From NCBI GenBank assembly GCA_023101725.1, contig JALJCO010010480.1:153501-217500 (forward strand): a stretch of DNA of 64,000 bases, read 5' to 3'. Source of the DNA: Atherinomorus stipes. Taxonomy: Eukaryota; Chordata; Actinopteri; Atheriniformes; Atherinidae. A program made the position numbers and the translations under genes. The notes beneath the pieces were generated by a model. It made no database searches, had not been told where the DNA came from, and saw nothing but the letters and a program-made list of their open reading frames with translations. This document shows, piece after piece, positions 33,471-44,782 of this stretch; the stretch's first letter is position 1, and every line of letters begins with the position of its first letter.

Positions 33471-33986
33471 CTCGTCCTCAAAATTATTCCTACTCTCCAA
33501 TTAAAGAAAAGTCTAAAGTCACAACAGTAATGCAGATAACAAGAAACTAATGATAAATAAAAATTTACAAAATTATAATTTAGTGAAATATAATATTGCT
33601 TATGAATTGTGGTTGCAAATAATAATTATAAAAAAACCCAAACAAACAAAACCATTCCAGACACATTAGAGCACCTTGCTCATGAACATGGACCAACATA
33701 CCTGTCACCAGGTGCAGACGTCTGATTGGACGTTACAGAAACACCTGATTGCAGGGATTGCGTGTGTGGCTCAACAACATTTTAGCTTCAGAGCCCCATC
33801 ATGCTTGTTTACTTGTTTTAATTTTTGTTTGTTTTTAATATTTCTTTCAAACAACAATGCAAAACAATGTCATGATTTTCATAGAATTTTTATTTAATAT
33901 TGTTTTAGTTAATTTGAACTTATTTCACTGGCAGCTGATTCTTTCTTTCTTTAATTGGAGGGTAGGGATAATTTTGAGGATGACAT
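33471..33986 (-). mobile_element. Tc1-type MITE family 1, copy E (inverted)
   Basis: Complete length with both ends: tcctcaaaattattcctac at the left and gggataattttgaggatgac at the right. The core is in reverse orientation (catgaacatggaccaacat, gcagacgtctgattggacg). It lies in the presumed cdk5r1 5' intron. Confidence 0.85.
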
Positions 33987-34984
33987 AGCTGAAACTCCTT
34001 GTTTTTCCTTTTTAAATGGTTGTTTTCTTTTTTATTTAGTAAAAAGAATGCATCTTACTTTTATTGAAACCAGTAGGACAACTAGGCCAGCTTCATTGTA
34101 GAGCACCAGTACATAGATACGTATTAACCATAGAAAATATCAGTCAGACATCAGAACAGTTTCTATTTTAACGTTTGTGGAATTATTGTGGAACTTGTTT
34201 TATTTGGTCTTTGTCTGTTTAAGAGAATATTCTTAAAATATGACCTCTGAAGGAGCCAGTGTCCCACAAACGAAAATGTATTCTTTCAGTTTTCTTTTAC
34301 ACGATATGAACATTTTGAAGTTTAACGTCCAGAATTTGATTCAGCCCAGTTTTGTTATGAAAACAGATTGCCTTCTGTTTTTAAACGTAAATATCTGATT
34401 AAACTCAGGAATAAAAAACGATTTTGATGTTTTAGATGCCCGTTTGTGATTAAATATGAATGGAAGGAATTTTGCAAAATCAGAATGTGATGTTGTTTCA
34501 TATTGATCTCAGGATCATGAATCAAAGTCAAACAGAAAGAGGATTGTATCAGATATTGGAATATTTAAATCATTATTGACTAAATTGATCTTTTTGTGTT
34601 CAAACTTGTGATTTTCACCTCAAACAGTTTTTACACCCTAAAAAATCCTGGGTTAAAAACACCTAAAGCCTGGGTAACTGGACCAAGCCAGCAGTAGTTA
34701 ATACATTCCACCAGGTTGGGTTATTCTCACTTCCAACTCGTCATCTGAGTGCGTCACCTGTTTACGCGCGGGGTACTCATATGTGACGCAGAGGGTCTCT
34801 CATTGAATGTTATGGAAATCCCTAGTCGGCATAAAAGAGAAGATGTGTTGGGCCAGTTATTGAGGTCAGACACACCGGGATTAATCAGTTTGTCCAGCAG
34901 GACGCAGGAAGCAGAGAATTAGATTCAGTTTCACTCTTAGTTTGGATATTCAGGTTTTCTTGTGTCTCTAAAGGAATACAACAC
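33987..34984. other. No gene recognised
   Basis: AT-rich intron-like sequence. The segment 34635-34870 (cctgggttaaaaacacc, ccaggttgggttattc) resembles a fish MITE with ACCCA-rich ends, but the boundaries are unclear. Confidence 0.4.
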
Positions 34985-35690
34985 CCACAGAATGATGGTC
35001 CTTCATCTTCTCCTCATCCTCATGCTGAGCACAACTCTGGAGTGCTTTTTTAATATCTCAACTTTCATATAATGGAGTTCAGCAGCGACTGAGCCAAAAA
35101 GGTCCATAAAGGTCCACAAAAACTTGTCAACATTCCTCCATACTGCTCGTCCAATGTAATCCAAGTGTCCTGAGTGGGTAGCGTCCAGAATTTACTGGAA
35201 ACCATCATTTAGTAGATTTTTAGAGCTTAAACAGTAGAACATGTTCCTGCCGCGAAGCGTTCCCCTGTGAGCTCATGACACTACTGAAGCCGTGGCAGAC
35301 AAGATCTTTCTTTCTTTCTTTCTTTTAAATCAATATCCAACCCCTCTGTTTGTTTGCAGCTCGTTCACTCTTAGCACAATGTAAACAGTGAATTTCTTCT
35401 TCTACACCTGCATTATCGGCAGAATAGTTGCTGAATGCCGCGGCTTACGTAGTGTCATGAACTAGCAGGGGAACGCTTCGCGGCAGCTCCATGTTCTACT
35501 GTTTAGTCTATAAAAATCTACTTAATAATGTGGTTTCCAGTAAATTCTGGACGCTACCCACTCAGGACACTTGGATTACATTGGACGAGCAGTATGGAGG
35601 AATATTGACACGTTTCTGTGGACTTTTATGGACCTTTTTGTTAAGCACTGGTGAACTCCATTATATCAAAGTTGTGGGAAAACGTTTTCT
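34985..35690. mobile_element. Fold-back element family F, copy 2
   Basis: Two inverted arms: the left has cccacagaatgatg, aaaaaggtccataaagg and gtcctgagtgggtagcgtcc, and the right has gacgctacccactcaggaca and ttttatggacctttttg. A (TTTC)n run sits near the middle (about 35307-35330). The right end is truncated relative to the copy at 52679-53593. Confidence 0.85.
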
Positions 35691-36132
35691 CAACGACTCA
35701 TTCTTTAGTTTGGAAGTATGTATTCATCCACCTACCTACCCTAATGTCAACTTGGGTTGGAAATTAGGTGACCAATAAATCGTTTGGATGCTAGAGTGCT
35801 GATCCCAGCCAATCTCAGCTCAAACATCCTCCAGCCGAGACTCAAACCAGGACCTCTTTTGCTTGGAGGTGACGGTGTTCACCACCACACCACCGAAGGC
35901 TGTGTTTCAGACCCCAAATATCCCTTAAAAACATATTTGTTAAGAACATTACGTTTCCATTCAACATTTTACATTTACAAGAATGTGAGAACCTGAATGT
36001 GAAGGACGTACATATTTATCTAAACCATACGCAGTAATACACACAAACAGTCAAATATAGCATGTGTGTCTTGGTACTAGCTACAAACATGTATTCATGG
36101 ATTGTCATGATGTTCAGCTTTTTTTTAAACTA
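35691..36132. other. No gene recognised
   Basis: Intron-like sequence in the presumed cdk5r1 5' intron. The segment ccagccaatctcagctcaaa to accacaccaccgaagg (about 35807-35900) looks like a degenerate tRNA-SINE fragment in reverse orientation. Confidence 0.35.
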
Positions 36133-36632
36133 TAGAGTTTTTGAAAGTTTACATAAACTCCCATTTAAGCGAGAAAAAAAATCAGCTGCCAGTGAAGTAA
36201 GTTCAAATTGACAAAAGTAATAATAAATCAAAATTCTATAATCGTGACATTGATTTTGAATTGTGGTGCAACAGAAATATTAAAAATAAAATACAAAAAA
36301 TAAAACAAGTGAACAAGCATGATGGGGCTCCGAAGCTAAAATATTGTTGAGCAACACTTTGAGACAATCACTGCAATCAGGTGTTTCTGTAACGTCCAAT
36401 CAGACGTCTGCACCTGCTGACAGGTATGTTGGTCCATGTTCATGAGCAAGGTGCTCTAATATTTCTGGGACAGTTTAATACTATTTAAAGAAAACATTTT
36501 AAGTCAATATTCTATTTTAGTGAATCAGAATTAAGTACATTTTTACTCATCACTTTTTACAGTTTCATGTTATTTGAATTACTATTGTGAGTTTAACCTT
36601 TTCTTTAATGGGAGGGAAGCAAACTTTCAAAC
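36133..36632 (+). mobile_element. Tc1-type MITE family 1, copy F
   Basis: The core is well preserved (aacaagtgaacaagcatgat, ttgttgagcaacactttgag, gacaggtatgttggtccatg). The ends are diverged: left ttgaaagtttacataaactc, right gggagggaagcaaactttc. Confidence 0.8.
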
Positions 36633-37679
36633 ACAAATGTATTTGCTCATCTTAGACAGAAATGTTAGAATGACAAACTACTAGTTTTGGTCTCAGCAGT
36701 GCAAGGACACTGGAGTTAAAATTAAAACCGGCATAAAGCTGACCAGTGATACACTGGTTGACTGGTTAGTGTCTGACTTGGGAGACGACAGTAGAGTTGG
36801 AATCCTCTGCTTTATTCTGCCACAAGTCTAAAGTACACTTGTAATGAGGCAAAACTAACACTTGACAGAGTTTATATTCATATTTAACACCCTACAGTGT
36901 TATTTTAACATCAGAAAGATTTAAAATTGAATTCTGAACAGAGGGTAATTCAACTACAGATGTAGAGTTGTGTTAACTATGCTTGAGAGTGAAGGCCTTT
37001 ACACACCTGCTCCCAATATTTCGTCCGAAAGATTCGCACGGCAGTAGCTTTAATCAAATTAATGTCAAGTCAATCGGAGCGTTCACATCAGAGACAAAAT
37101 TCTGTCATGCGATTCTGCAACGTTTATTTTTTTTGAACTGAGGTCAATTTTCTTAATATTCGCATCCGACAGATACACAATCCACCAATCAGAGAAGGCG
37201 CTCTGACCGTCACAGAGCTGGTCGCAAGCTAAAAGAGAAAGGAAGAAGAGGGAAGTGTGGTTTGGTCGCTGCTACTGCATCATCATGGTTCAGCTGTTAT
37301 CATGTTTGTGTCGCAGCATCTTGTTTGGCAAACGAGGGAAAAATCATCGCTGAAGTAACCGTGTTTCCCTACATGTTGTAGGTTATTAGCTACAGGTGTT
37401 ATATTTAAAATCCACATCTGGCATCTCCACGGTGAGATCAGCTGCTTTTCAGCATCCAGAAGTTTCCCTGCAGCCGCCCCTCCCTCCATCACTGCTGCAC
37501 GTGCTCACGTTCCTCTGGAATAACAAATGCAAGTTTGTTCTTGCATCTTCGTAATTTTGCGCAGAAGCAGGAGTGTATAGACAAATGCGTCGATATTTCT
37601 CCTCTGAATTATTTGCAATTTCATGCGGTTTATTTGCATCGTTCCCGGTGTTAAAAGGCCTTTAATCTGGTGGTCATAC
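36633..37679. other. No gene recognised; decayed tRNA-like piece
   Basis: The segment 36755-36825 is a diverged relative of the SINE head at 33218. The rest is anonymous sequence without coding signs. Confidence 0.4.
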
Positions 37680-37687
37680 ATGTACAG

Positions 37688-38073
37688 TAGGAGTGTGACA
37701 ATACATCGATCTATATCGATACATCGATCTATATCGATATATCGATCGTAAATCGATCCAAAAACCCAATATCGGCCAAAAATTGATATCAAACCCACTT
37801 TTATTATGAAAATGGGTTTATTTTGAGACTCCTCTGACACATTTTCAAAACAAAATACACGTTTATAGTTGTGCAGTGAATGGATGTGACACAGGAAGGT
37901 TGTGCTGCAAAGCTTACAGTTAAGTGGAGAAACAATTTGTTGTTTATTACTTGTAATACTGTATTTTTCTTATTGTTTTATATTGAATTTGAGATATCGG
38001 CAGACATCGAATCGCCTATCCACTGTAACGATATAATATCGTTTGGTCATTAAACCAGTGATTTACACCCCTA
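37688..38073. mobile_element. hAT-type MITE, 386 bp
   Basis: Outer ends tagg(a/g)gtgt are inverted. The flanking 8-mers atgtacag (37680-37687) and atgttcag (38074-38081) match at 7 of 8 positions. The left part is a tandem of tcgatctatatcgata words. Confidence 0.75.
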
Positions 38074-38081
38074 ATGTTCAG

Positions 38082-39048
38082 TCAGACTGATTTGGTTTTA
38101 ACTGGAAGGGAGTTTATTCCAGAGGCCAGACTTTGCTGGGAGGCATCAGGTCATGGCAGCTCAACTATTCGTATTTATGTCTACCATTATGGATTATCTC
38201 TCGTCTCGTACCTTCCTAGAACAGATGGTTCTACGCTTCTGAGATGATAGTATGAAAAACCCGTCCTAAAAAGTGAGGAAAATCCATCCCAGGCTTCTGC
38301 AGCTCATGTTTTTGTGATGGAAACTACTTTGCTGTATAGAAACAGCAATAAGAACTCCATCTGTTGACCATTAAAGCTTAGAGAAACAGACACCCTGGTG
38401 GTTGTCAGTAAAATCTGCTGAGTCAGCACAGACGCAGGCAGCTGTCTCTATGAAAACTGGCTAAACTTTGCAAAGAAAAAGGCTGACATTCAGAAAAAAG
38501 CTAAAACTTTGCAAAACAGTTGGACGAACTTTGTCTTCATGTATGCAGATGCAATCTACAGGTCCAAGCAAGGAGTTCCTTCACCTCCCCCTCTATTTTT
38601 AACAGAGGACATGTAATTAATATGTAATGAATGAATAGTTTTCGAACAACATTTTTCTAAAGAAAAAATAAAAACAAAAACAAGGGGAAAAAAGAATCTA
38701 TCAGCAGGAAGAAGTACAAATTTATTAGATACTGCCCCTAGATTACACCATATTGATCACAATTCCATGATTTAAATGTAATACGTTAAATAAAATAATT
38801 CCCCAAAAATATCGCATTGAAGTAATCTATAATACTATACAGCATATTTTACTGTATAATTTATACATCAACTCCATCACAAAAGAAAGGAAAAAAGGAT
38901 TAACAGAATTATGTATCAATCATCTCAAGTATATGTACATGTGTCATGTGGTATGTGGAGTCTTAACCCAAAATTAACATAATCTATCTTCCTCCTTTTA
39001 CCTGCTAAATACATCTTTCTATATGTACTTTTGAACAGACTGATATTG
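38082..39048. other. No gene recognised
   Basis: AT-rich, intron-like sequence in the presumed cdk5r1 5' intron. Confidence 0.4.
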
Positions 39049-39056
39049 GTCATTTG

Positions 39057-39689
39057 TAGGGCTGCACGATATCATCGGGCCCCTATCGGTATCGGCCTAT
39101 ATCAGCCTTAAAACTGAGTATTGGAGATCGGCGACCCCACCGATATTTAACCGATCAGCCTGCTGTTTCTAAAGTCTAAAAAAACCCCCAAAACTTCTTC
39201 AAAAACTAATTTTTTACAGACTTTAAAACTTCTAAACACTAGGGGTGGGAAAAAATATCAATACACTGAAACATTGTGATATTTTCATATGCTGATATCA
39301 AACTGACATTTAAAAACGCAGTATTGATCTATTTTACTAATGAAATGTCGCAATATTTCACAAAATCTTGCAAGAATTCACAAAATATTGAGATTTTGTG
39401 ACAGAACGATAAAAATCTCATGATAATTTGTAAGTAATATAGATCGAAACCTCTTTTTTAAATATAGATTTGATATCGGCATATGAAAATATCGCGATAT
39501 GTCAGTGTATCAATATTTTTTCCCACCCCTATTTTTCAAAGCATCGGAAACGGATAACAAAACTGCTGCTTTCAATGACTGCTTTTTTTTCAGCTTTAAT
39601 ATCAGTATCAATATCGTTAGCGGCCACATGAGTTTTAAAAAAATCGGCATATTGGATATCGGCCAAAATTCCAGTATCGTGCATCCCTA
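39057..39689. mobile_element. hAT-type MITE with a second MITE nested inside
   Basis: Inverted ends tagggctgcacgat and atcgtgcatcccta. The flanking 8-mers gtcatttg (39049-39056) and gtaatttg (39690-39697) match at 7 of 8. Inside, about 39240-39531 is a second inverted-end element (aggggtgggaaaaaatat ... atattttttcccacccct) full of ATATCG words. The host MITE was hit by another hAT-like MITE. It lies about 120 bp before the cdk5r1 5' UTR exon. Confidence 0.75.
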
Positions 39690-39811
39690 GTAATTTGTTT
39701 AAACTGGTTATCTAAGCTGTTATGTGATCTCTAATAATGAACTTTCTTCAGTTGTTGCTGTTTTTTTTGCTGATGTAGAAAACTGATGTTCCTACTTTTA
39801 CCTGCTCACAG

Positions 39812-39925
39812 GTTCAGCTGCCTCCAGACTTTGGCCCTCTCAAAGCTCTCTGTCTTGACCAGCCAAAGAGTTTTACCCCTGCGACGTCCTTCTCCGTTGT
39901 GTTCTCCGGTTGACCCTCGCCAGCC
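39812..39925 (+). other. cdk5r1 5' UTR, start of the coding exon
   Basis: A polypyrimidine-like stretch and acceptor cctgctcacag precede 39812. The 114 bases to the ATG have no upstream ATG in a strong context. The ATG context (gccagccATGGG) is a good Kozak match. The acceptor implies at least one upstream non-coding exon. Confidence 0.6.
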
Positions 39926-41006
39926 ATGGGTACCGTGCTGTCGTTGTCTCCTAGCTACCGCAAGGCTGCGCTGTTCGAGGACGGCCCGGCCACGGTGGGC
40001 CACTACACGGCTGTTCAGAACAGCAAGAACGCCAAGGATGCTGCGGCGGCGGCAGCCAAGTCCCTCAAACGCCCCTCCATCATCAGCGCGTTGCCATGGA
40101 AACGCATCGTGGCAGCATCGGCGAAGCGGAAAGGTTCCAAGAAGCTCCAATCGGAAGCCGGGGACGGAGGGAAGGGGAGTCCTCCGGAGGGCCATGGAGC
40201 CACCACGACCAACTCAGCCTCCAACAGCCTGAAGCTGAAGAAGTCTCAGTCCTGCGCTAATCTCTCGTCCTTCTCCGGGCAGGACCCCTCAGCTACCACT
40301 ACCTCCTCCCATCTGCCAAACTCCAAGACCCTGGCAAACGTAGCGACTGTCGTTGCCAAAAAGAACTCCCTCACAGGACCAGGAGGCCAGCCCTCCACTG
40401 CTGCTGGCACGCCCAAACGCGTCATCGTCCAGGTAACCCTTTCTGCTTGTTATCATCATGAAAAACCTCCAACATGTCCTAGGAAACCCTCACCCCTCCC
40501 CCCTCTCTGACCAGGCCTCCACCAGCGAACTGATGCGCAGCCTGGGCGAGTTCCTGTGCCGCCGCTGCTACCGGCTGAAGCGTCTGTCTCCGACGGACCC
40601 GGTGCTGTGGCTGCGCAGCGTGGACCGCTCCCTGCTCCTGCAGGGCTGGCAGGATCAGGGCTTCATCACCCCGGCCAACGTGGTCTTCCTCTACATGCTG
40701 TGCCGGGACGTGGTCTCGGCCGAGGTGGCGTCGGAGCGCGAGCTGCAGGCCTCGCTGCTCACCTGCCTCTACCTGTCCTACTCCTACATGGGCAACGAGA
40801 TCTCCTACCCCCTCAAACCCTTCCTGGTCGAGGCGGAGAAGGAGGCCTTCTGGGACCGCTGCCTGGAGATCATCAACCGCATGAGTGGCAAGATGCTGCA
40901 GATCAACACCGACCCGCACTTCTTCACCCAGGTGTTCGCCGACCTCAAGAACGAGAGCAAGAAAGAGGAGGAGAAAACCAAACTCCTCATAGGGCTTGAC
41001 CGATAA
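39926..41006 (+). CDS. cdk5r1: Cdk5 activator 1 (p35), two coding exons
   Basis: p35 is the membrane-tethered regulatory subunit that activates Cdk5 in neurons. Exon 1 is 39926-40432 (169 codons). An 82-bp intron follows at 40433-40514 (gtaacc...ctgaccag, phase 0), then exon 2 at 40515-41006, giving 332 residues. Landmarks: [14 protein letters not shown] with Gly2 for myristoylation and Ser8-Pro; [12 protein letters not shown], whose Phe116 corresponds to the calpain cut that yields p25; [10 protein letters not shown], whose Thr162 corresponds to human Thr138; then the cyclin-fold Cdk5-binding domain from [20 protein letters not shown] through [20 protein letters not shown] and [17 protein letters not shown] to the C-terminal LLIGLDR. 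The N-terminal region is longer than the 307-residue mammalian form, with a six-alanine run (39-44) and Ser/Thr/Gly-rich linkers. Unspliced reading stops at codon 195, before the Cdk5-binding domain. Teleosts have two cdk5r1 paralogues; I cannot say which this is. Confidence 0.96.
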
Positions 41007-42013
41007 GAGGGAGCTGGGAGGGGGTGAGGAAGGATGGAAGGATGGAAGGATGGGAAGTTACCAGGCTGCTGACAGGAACAGAAAGCAGTGTAGCACCTCC
41101 TTGGAGCAGTACTGTTGTCTGGCGTCTCTACTGGTTTACGATCAGCCCCGGAGGTGCGAACTTCTGCGATCAAACAGCATTTAAATCAAATGAGGTGGGC
41201 GATGATGAGTGTCTCGCCTGGAGGCAACAGTTGGCTGATGGGCAGGTTTACCCACGCTGTTAGCCACATTAGCCGCCATGATCCGGTCTGATAAGAATCC
41301 CAAGACTGACAGGATGCTCGTTGGTATTCAGTAAGACGAGTTTTCAAGCTGTGATACCATCACATGTATCTGCAGTCTGGCCGGCAGGATTCTCGTCAAA
41401 GATATCTGCCATGTTGCCTCAGGCAGAGAGACACGCTTGTTTTAGCCTAAAGTCCTCCCCGCTGGGCAAGAGACGCCAGACACGCACACACAAAGCCACA
41501 TATACACACAGAGTACATGCCAAAAGTTTGGACATACGTTGCAATTCATGTCAATCTAATGAGACTTTTGACCAGTACTCTATCATATACATGCGTTTGC
41601 ATGAAGGCACATCACATGTTCTTGCACATGAACACCAACTTTCCAACATCTTATTCCTGTAGTCCCGTTCAAGCTTAGTGCACTCACATACGGAGCATCT
41701 GTGATGACATCAGCAGAGGACGTACGATCTGGGGTCTGATTTAACTGTACTGTAGTGGTTTAAACCATCCACGCTTCATTTAAAGTAACTCCTGGCCTCG
41801 TCCAGGCAACTCCTCCAGGTTTTGGGAGACCAGTTGTAGATCCTGAAGGGTAAACGTGTTGACACAGATCCGTCGTCATTGAGCAGACCCTCCCATGAGA
41901 TGTTTACATGTACGAAAACGTGGGAAAAATGCAATACTGAGCTCTCACATTTTACGTTTTTATGTTTCCTACCCAGCACTTTTACTCCACACTCCATACT
42001 GGTGCTGACCTCC
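41007..42013 (+). other. cdk5r1 3' UTR and flank, end not located
   Basis: Starts with a GGAA/GGAT purine repeat (41026-41052). No convincing aataaa polyadenylation signal is visible nearby, so the 3' end cannot be fixed from sequence alone. Mammalian CDK5R1 has a long 3' UTR, so transcription may extend through the repeats that follow. Confidence 0.45.
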
Positions 42014-42030
42014 CTGGGAGGGAAGGGAGG

Positions 42031-42061
<31 letters not shown>

Positions 42062-42084
42062 AAAGAAAGAAAGAAAGAAAGAAA
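42014..42084. repeat. GGGA/GA/GAAA purine microsatellite
   Basis: A polypurine run of about 70 bp: gggagg, then (GA)n, then (GAAA)n. It may lie in the cdk5r1 3' UTR. Confidence 0.95.
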
Positions 42085-42130
42085 GCTTGCTGATGACCTG
42101 ATATTTCATGAGGGACAGCTTTAGAGAGTT

Positions 42131-42570
42131 GATGACATGGTCTGTGATTGGACGGGGGAGTAGATGACGTGGTCTGTGATTGGACGGGGGAGTAGATGAC
42201 ATGGTCTGTGATTGGACGGGGGAGTAGATGACATGGTCTGTGATTGGACGGGGGAGTAGATGACGTGGTCTGTGATTGGACGGGGGAGTAGATGACATGG
42301 TCTGTGATTGGACGGGGGAGTAGATGACATGGTCTGTGATTGGACGGGGGAGTAGATGACGTGGTCTGTGATTGGACGGGGAGTAGATGACGTGGTCTGT
42401 GATTGGACGGGGGAGTAGATGACGTGGTCTGTGATTGGACGGGGAGTAGATGACGTGGTCTGTGATTGGACGGGGGAGTAGATGACATGGTCTGTGATTG
42501 GACGGGGGAGTAGATGACGTGGTCTGTGATTGGACGGGGGAGTAGATGACATGGTCTGTGATTGGACGGG
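42131..42570. repeat. 14-copy 31-32-bp minisatellite with CCAAT motifs
   Basis: The unit runs gatgac(a/g)tggtctgtg then attggacgggggagta. Fourteen attgg (CCAAT on the other strand) are spaced 31-32 bp apart. Seven units have tgacgtgg and seven tgacatgg. All three minus frames are open across the array because the unit has no stop, so the 233-, 168- and 152-codon frames are artefacts. It begins about 1.1 kb after the cdk5r1 stop. Confidence 0.95.
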
Positions 42571-42699
42571 AGGCTGCATCAGGAAGGAACTCCTCTTCTG
42601 CTCTGATGCTGCTTTTGCATTTCAGTTCCAGAGACCTGCTGCTGCTTGAAGACCCTTCCCTCGCCTGCATTTCCTCCTTTCACCGGATAAACCACAGAT

Positions 42700-42702
<3 letters not shown>

Positions 42703-42742
<40 letters not shown>
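42703..42742. repeat. CT microsatellite
   Basis: (CT)n of about 38 bp, complementary in type to the purine tract 650 bp upstream. Confidence 0.95.
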
Positions 42743-42745
<3 letters not shown>

Positions 42746-44778
42746 CCTCGACCCAGTCTGGTCTGAACCAGGCCTGTCCTGTCTGGTGCAGTCCAGTCCC
42801 ATCCATATGTAGAAACTCTTTGGACAGGCAACATGATGGCTTACGTACCCACCGAGTTGTTGACATGCATGTGTGCTTCTATAGGTTTTCTAGCATGCTG
42901 CTTTGTGTTGGACACACCACGACTCATCTTATAAAAGAAAAAAGAAGAACTGAGTGGTCACCACACCGAACTGCTGAAAGTTAGACTGAGTGATGTGACA
43001 TCAAGGCAACACAGCATAAGGAATCTCTGTGGAGAGTGTTTTAGCACCAGCCCTCCAGCAAGATCTCCTCTGTTCTAGGTAACATGGTACTTAGAGACAT
43101 AAAAGAGCCGCCAGGAGTAAATCATTTCCCCTGAAGGAAGATAGAGATAGATTAGGTTGATAAAAACTCCGGAGTTTGGTGAAATTTGATATTAATATGT
43201 TCCATCCAGAGAGATATCCTTTACCTTAGTGATGTCAGATCACCGAGTCTAACCGTAGTCCACAGACTGTCTTCAATTTATGAAAAAACCTCTGCCTTCT
43301 CAGACAAGGCAGATAATCTTGTGCCATATCATTCTGAAGACTCATTAATTCATGAAAAGCAGAACAAAAAGAAAGAGGAGCCAGCTCAGAGTCTCTGAAC
43401 AAGAAAGACTATAAAAGATTTCTGAATAAGCTTTTTGATAGCGCTGCTGCATTGTTTATCAGAGCTGTACAGCAGGAAGGACAGAGCCTCTTTCTATGGA
43501 AAGGAAATGAGAGCTTTCACGTGTAATTCTGCAAAACTGAACACTTCAACTATCTGTCAGATATTTGATCAGTTTTGAGAAGTAACACTTTGCTGGAATT
43601 AATGTTGCATATAGACCAATCCGACGGGCGTTTTGTGTGTTGTACTATGGTGTGCCGCCGCCATTGCTCAGGGAACTAGTCCTGATTACCTCGTATCTGC
43701 CAACATGGAAAGCAACGTGAATATCTGGACTGACAACACAGGACAGTCTAAGGTAACTGACTACCTATAGGTGTGTTATCCAGAGATCTCTAAGTTACTC
43801 TGATATATTATTTTTACATCGGAGCATTAATGTAAACTATTATTCATCTCCTGAAGCTGATTTTAATAACTGACAATCCGCACTGGAAAATAAAACGCAA
43901 ATCTCACTATCACTTATTTGTTGGTTAAAAGAAATACTTTAAAGTAGTGATAACATATCAGTATAAACGATTTTATGTAGCTGATATTGCTGCTTATGTC
44001 AAGCCTCCAAAGAAAAATAACAACACTTTTTACAGCGGGGGTTGTTTTGTCACACTAGACCTCCCTCCTCAGTAAAAGGAGTAGCACCTAGCAGCAGCCG
44101 GAGCCACTACAAACCACGCCCCTACAGCCACGCCCCTTTATAAACCACGCCCACCGCCGGAGTGAGTGGAACCTAATCCTAACCCCTCCCCTAACCCGAA
44201 CGACCACCCGCCCACATTAGTACAAACCACGCCCATTTTCATGACACGCCTCTGGGTCTGTGGCTGCAGTTGGGTATACTTGAGTAAAAGGGTTAGGTGG
44301 TAATGATTTGCATCTCTACCCGGCGCAACCTAGTTACTTCTCCCTGATTGGCTACACATTATTCTGAAAACTATGTCAAGCTGCCTTTAGCTAGCAGTCG
44401 GACTCTGCTAAAGGCTATCTGTTAGCATTATGGGTGCTTCAGACAGTGAACTGTTTATCAGACAAGACAGCATTTAGAAAATAAATAAACTCAGGGGTAA
44501 TGACAACGTTGTGGTTGCCTCCTTCAGTGTTTCTGCAGACGTTTATTTATTTGTACGAAAATCCTGGGCCTAAGTCTCAGCAACACCGCAGCTTCTTGTT
44601 AGCTAACATGTTAACGTTTTACAGTCCCAGAGGAAAATTTTACTTCTCAAAGCTTTCTCTTTTGTATCTCAGGAGACAAAAGATAGATCTCATCCCCTCA
44701 TTAAGGTTTCAAATCGTTCTCATAAATGTCTCTTTTGTATCTCCTAAAATTCACAGGGGAGAAATAGTCTTATTTCAC
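42743..44778. other. No gene recognised
   Basis: Anonymous sequence. A cluster of ccacgccc words lies at about 44110-44235. No coding exon was recognised. Confidence 0.4.
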
Positions 44779-44782
44779 TTAA

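Noticed and set aside
40433..40510. 194-residue p35 form ending at the frame's stop after VIVQ as the normal product
   Set aside because: It is the intron read through. The Cdk5-binding domain continues in phase after the GT-AG intron. It is kept only as a possible retained-intron product.
39806..40919. Minus-strand frames of 129 and 146 codons opposite cdk5r1
   Set aside because: Shadow frames of GC-rich coding exons. No family match.
42131..42570. A true ER-stress element array
   Set aside because: CCAAT and CCACG occur in each of seven units, but spacing is 6 bp rather than the 9 bp of the consensus. Kept only as a resemblance.
41969..42670. 233-, 168- and 152-codon minus-strand frames
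   Set aside because: All three frames are open through the 32-bp CCAAT minisatellite. This is a repeat artefact.
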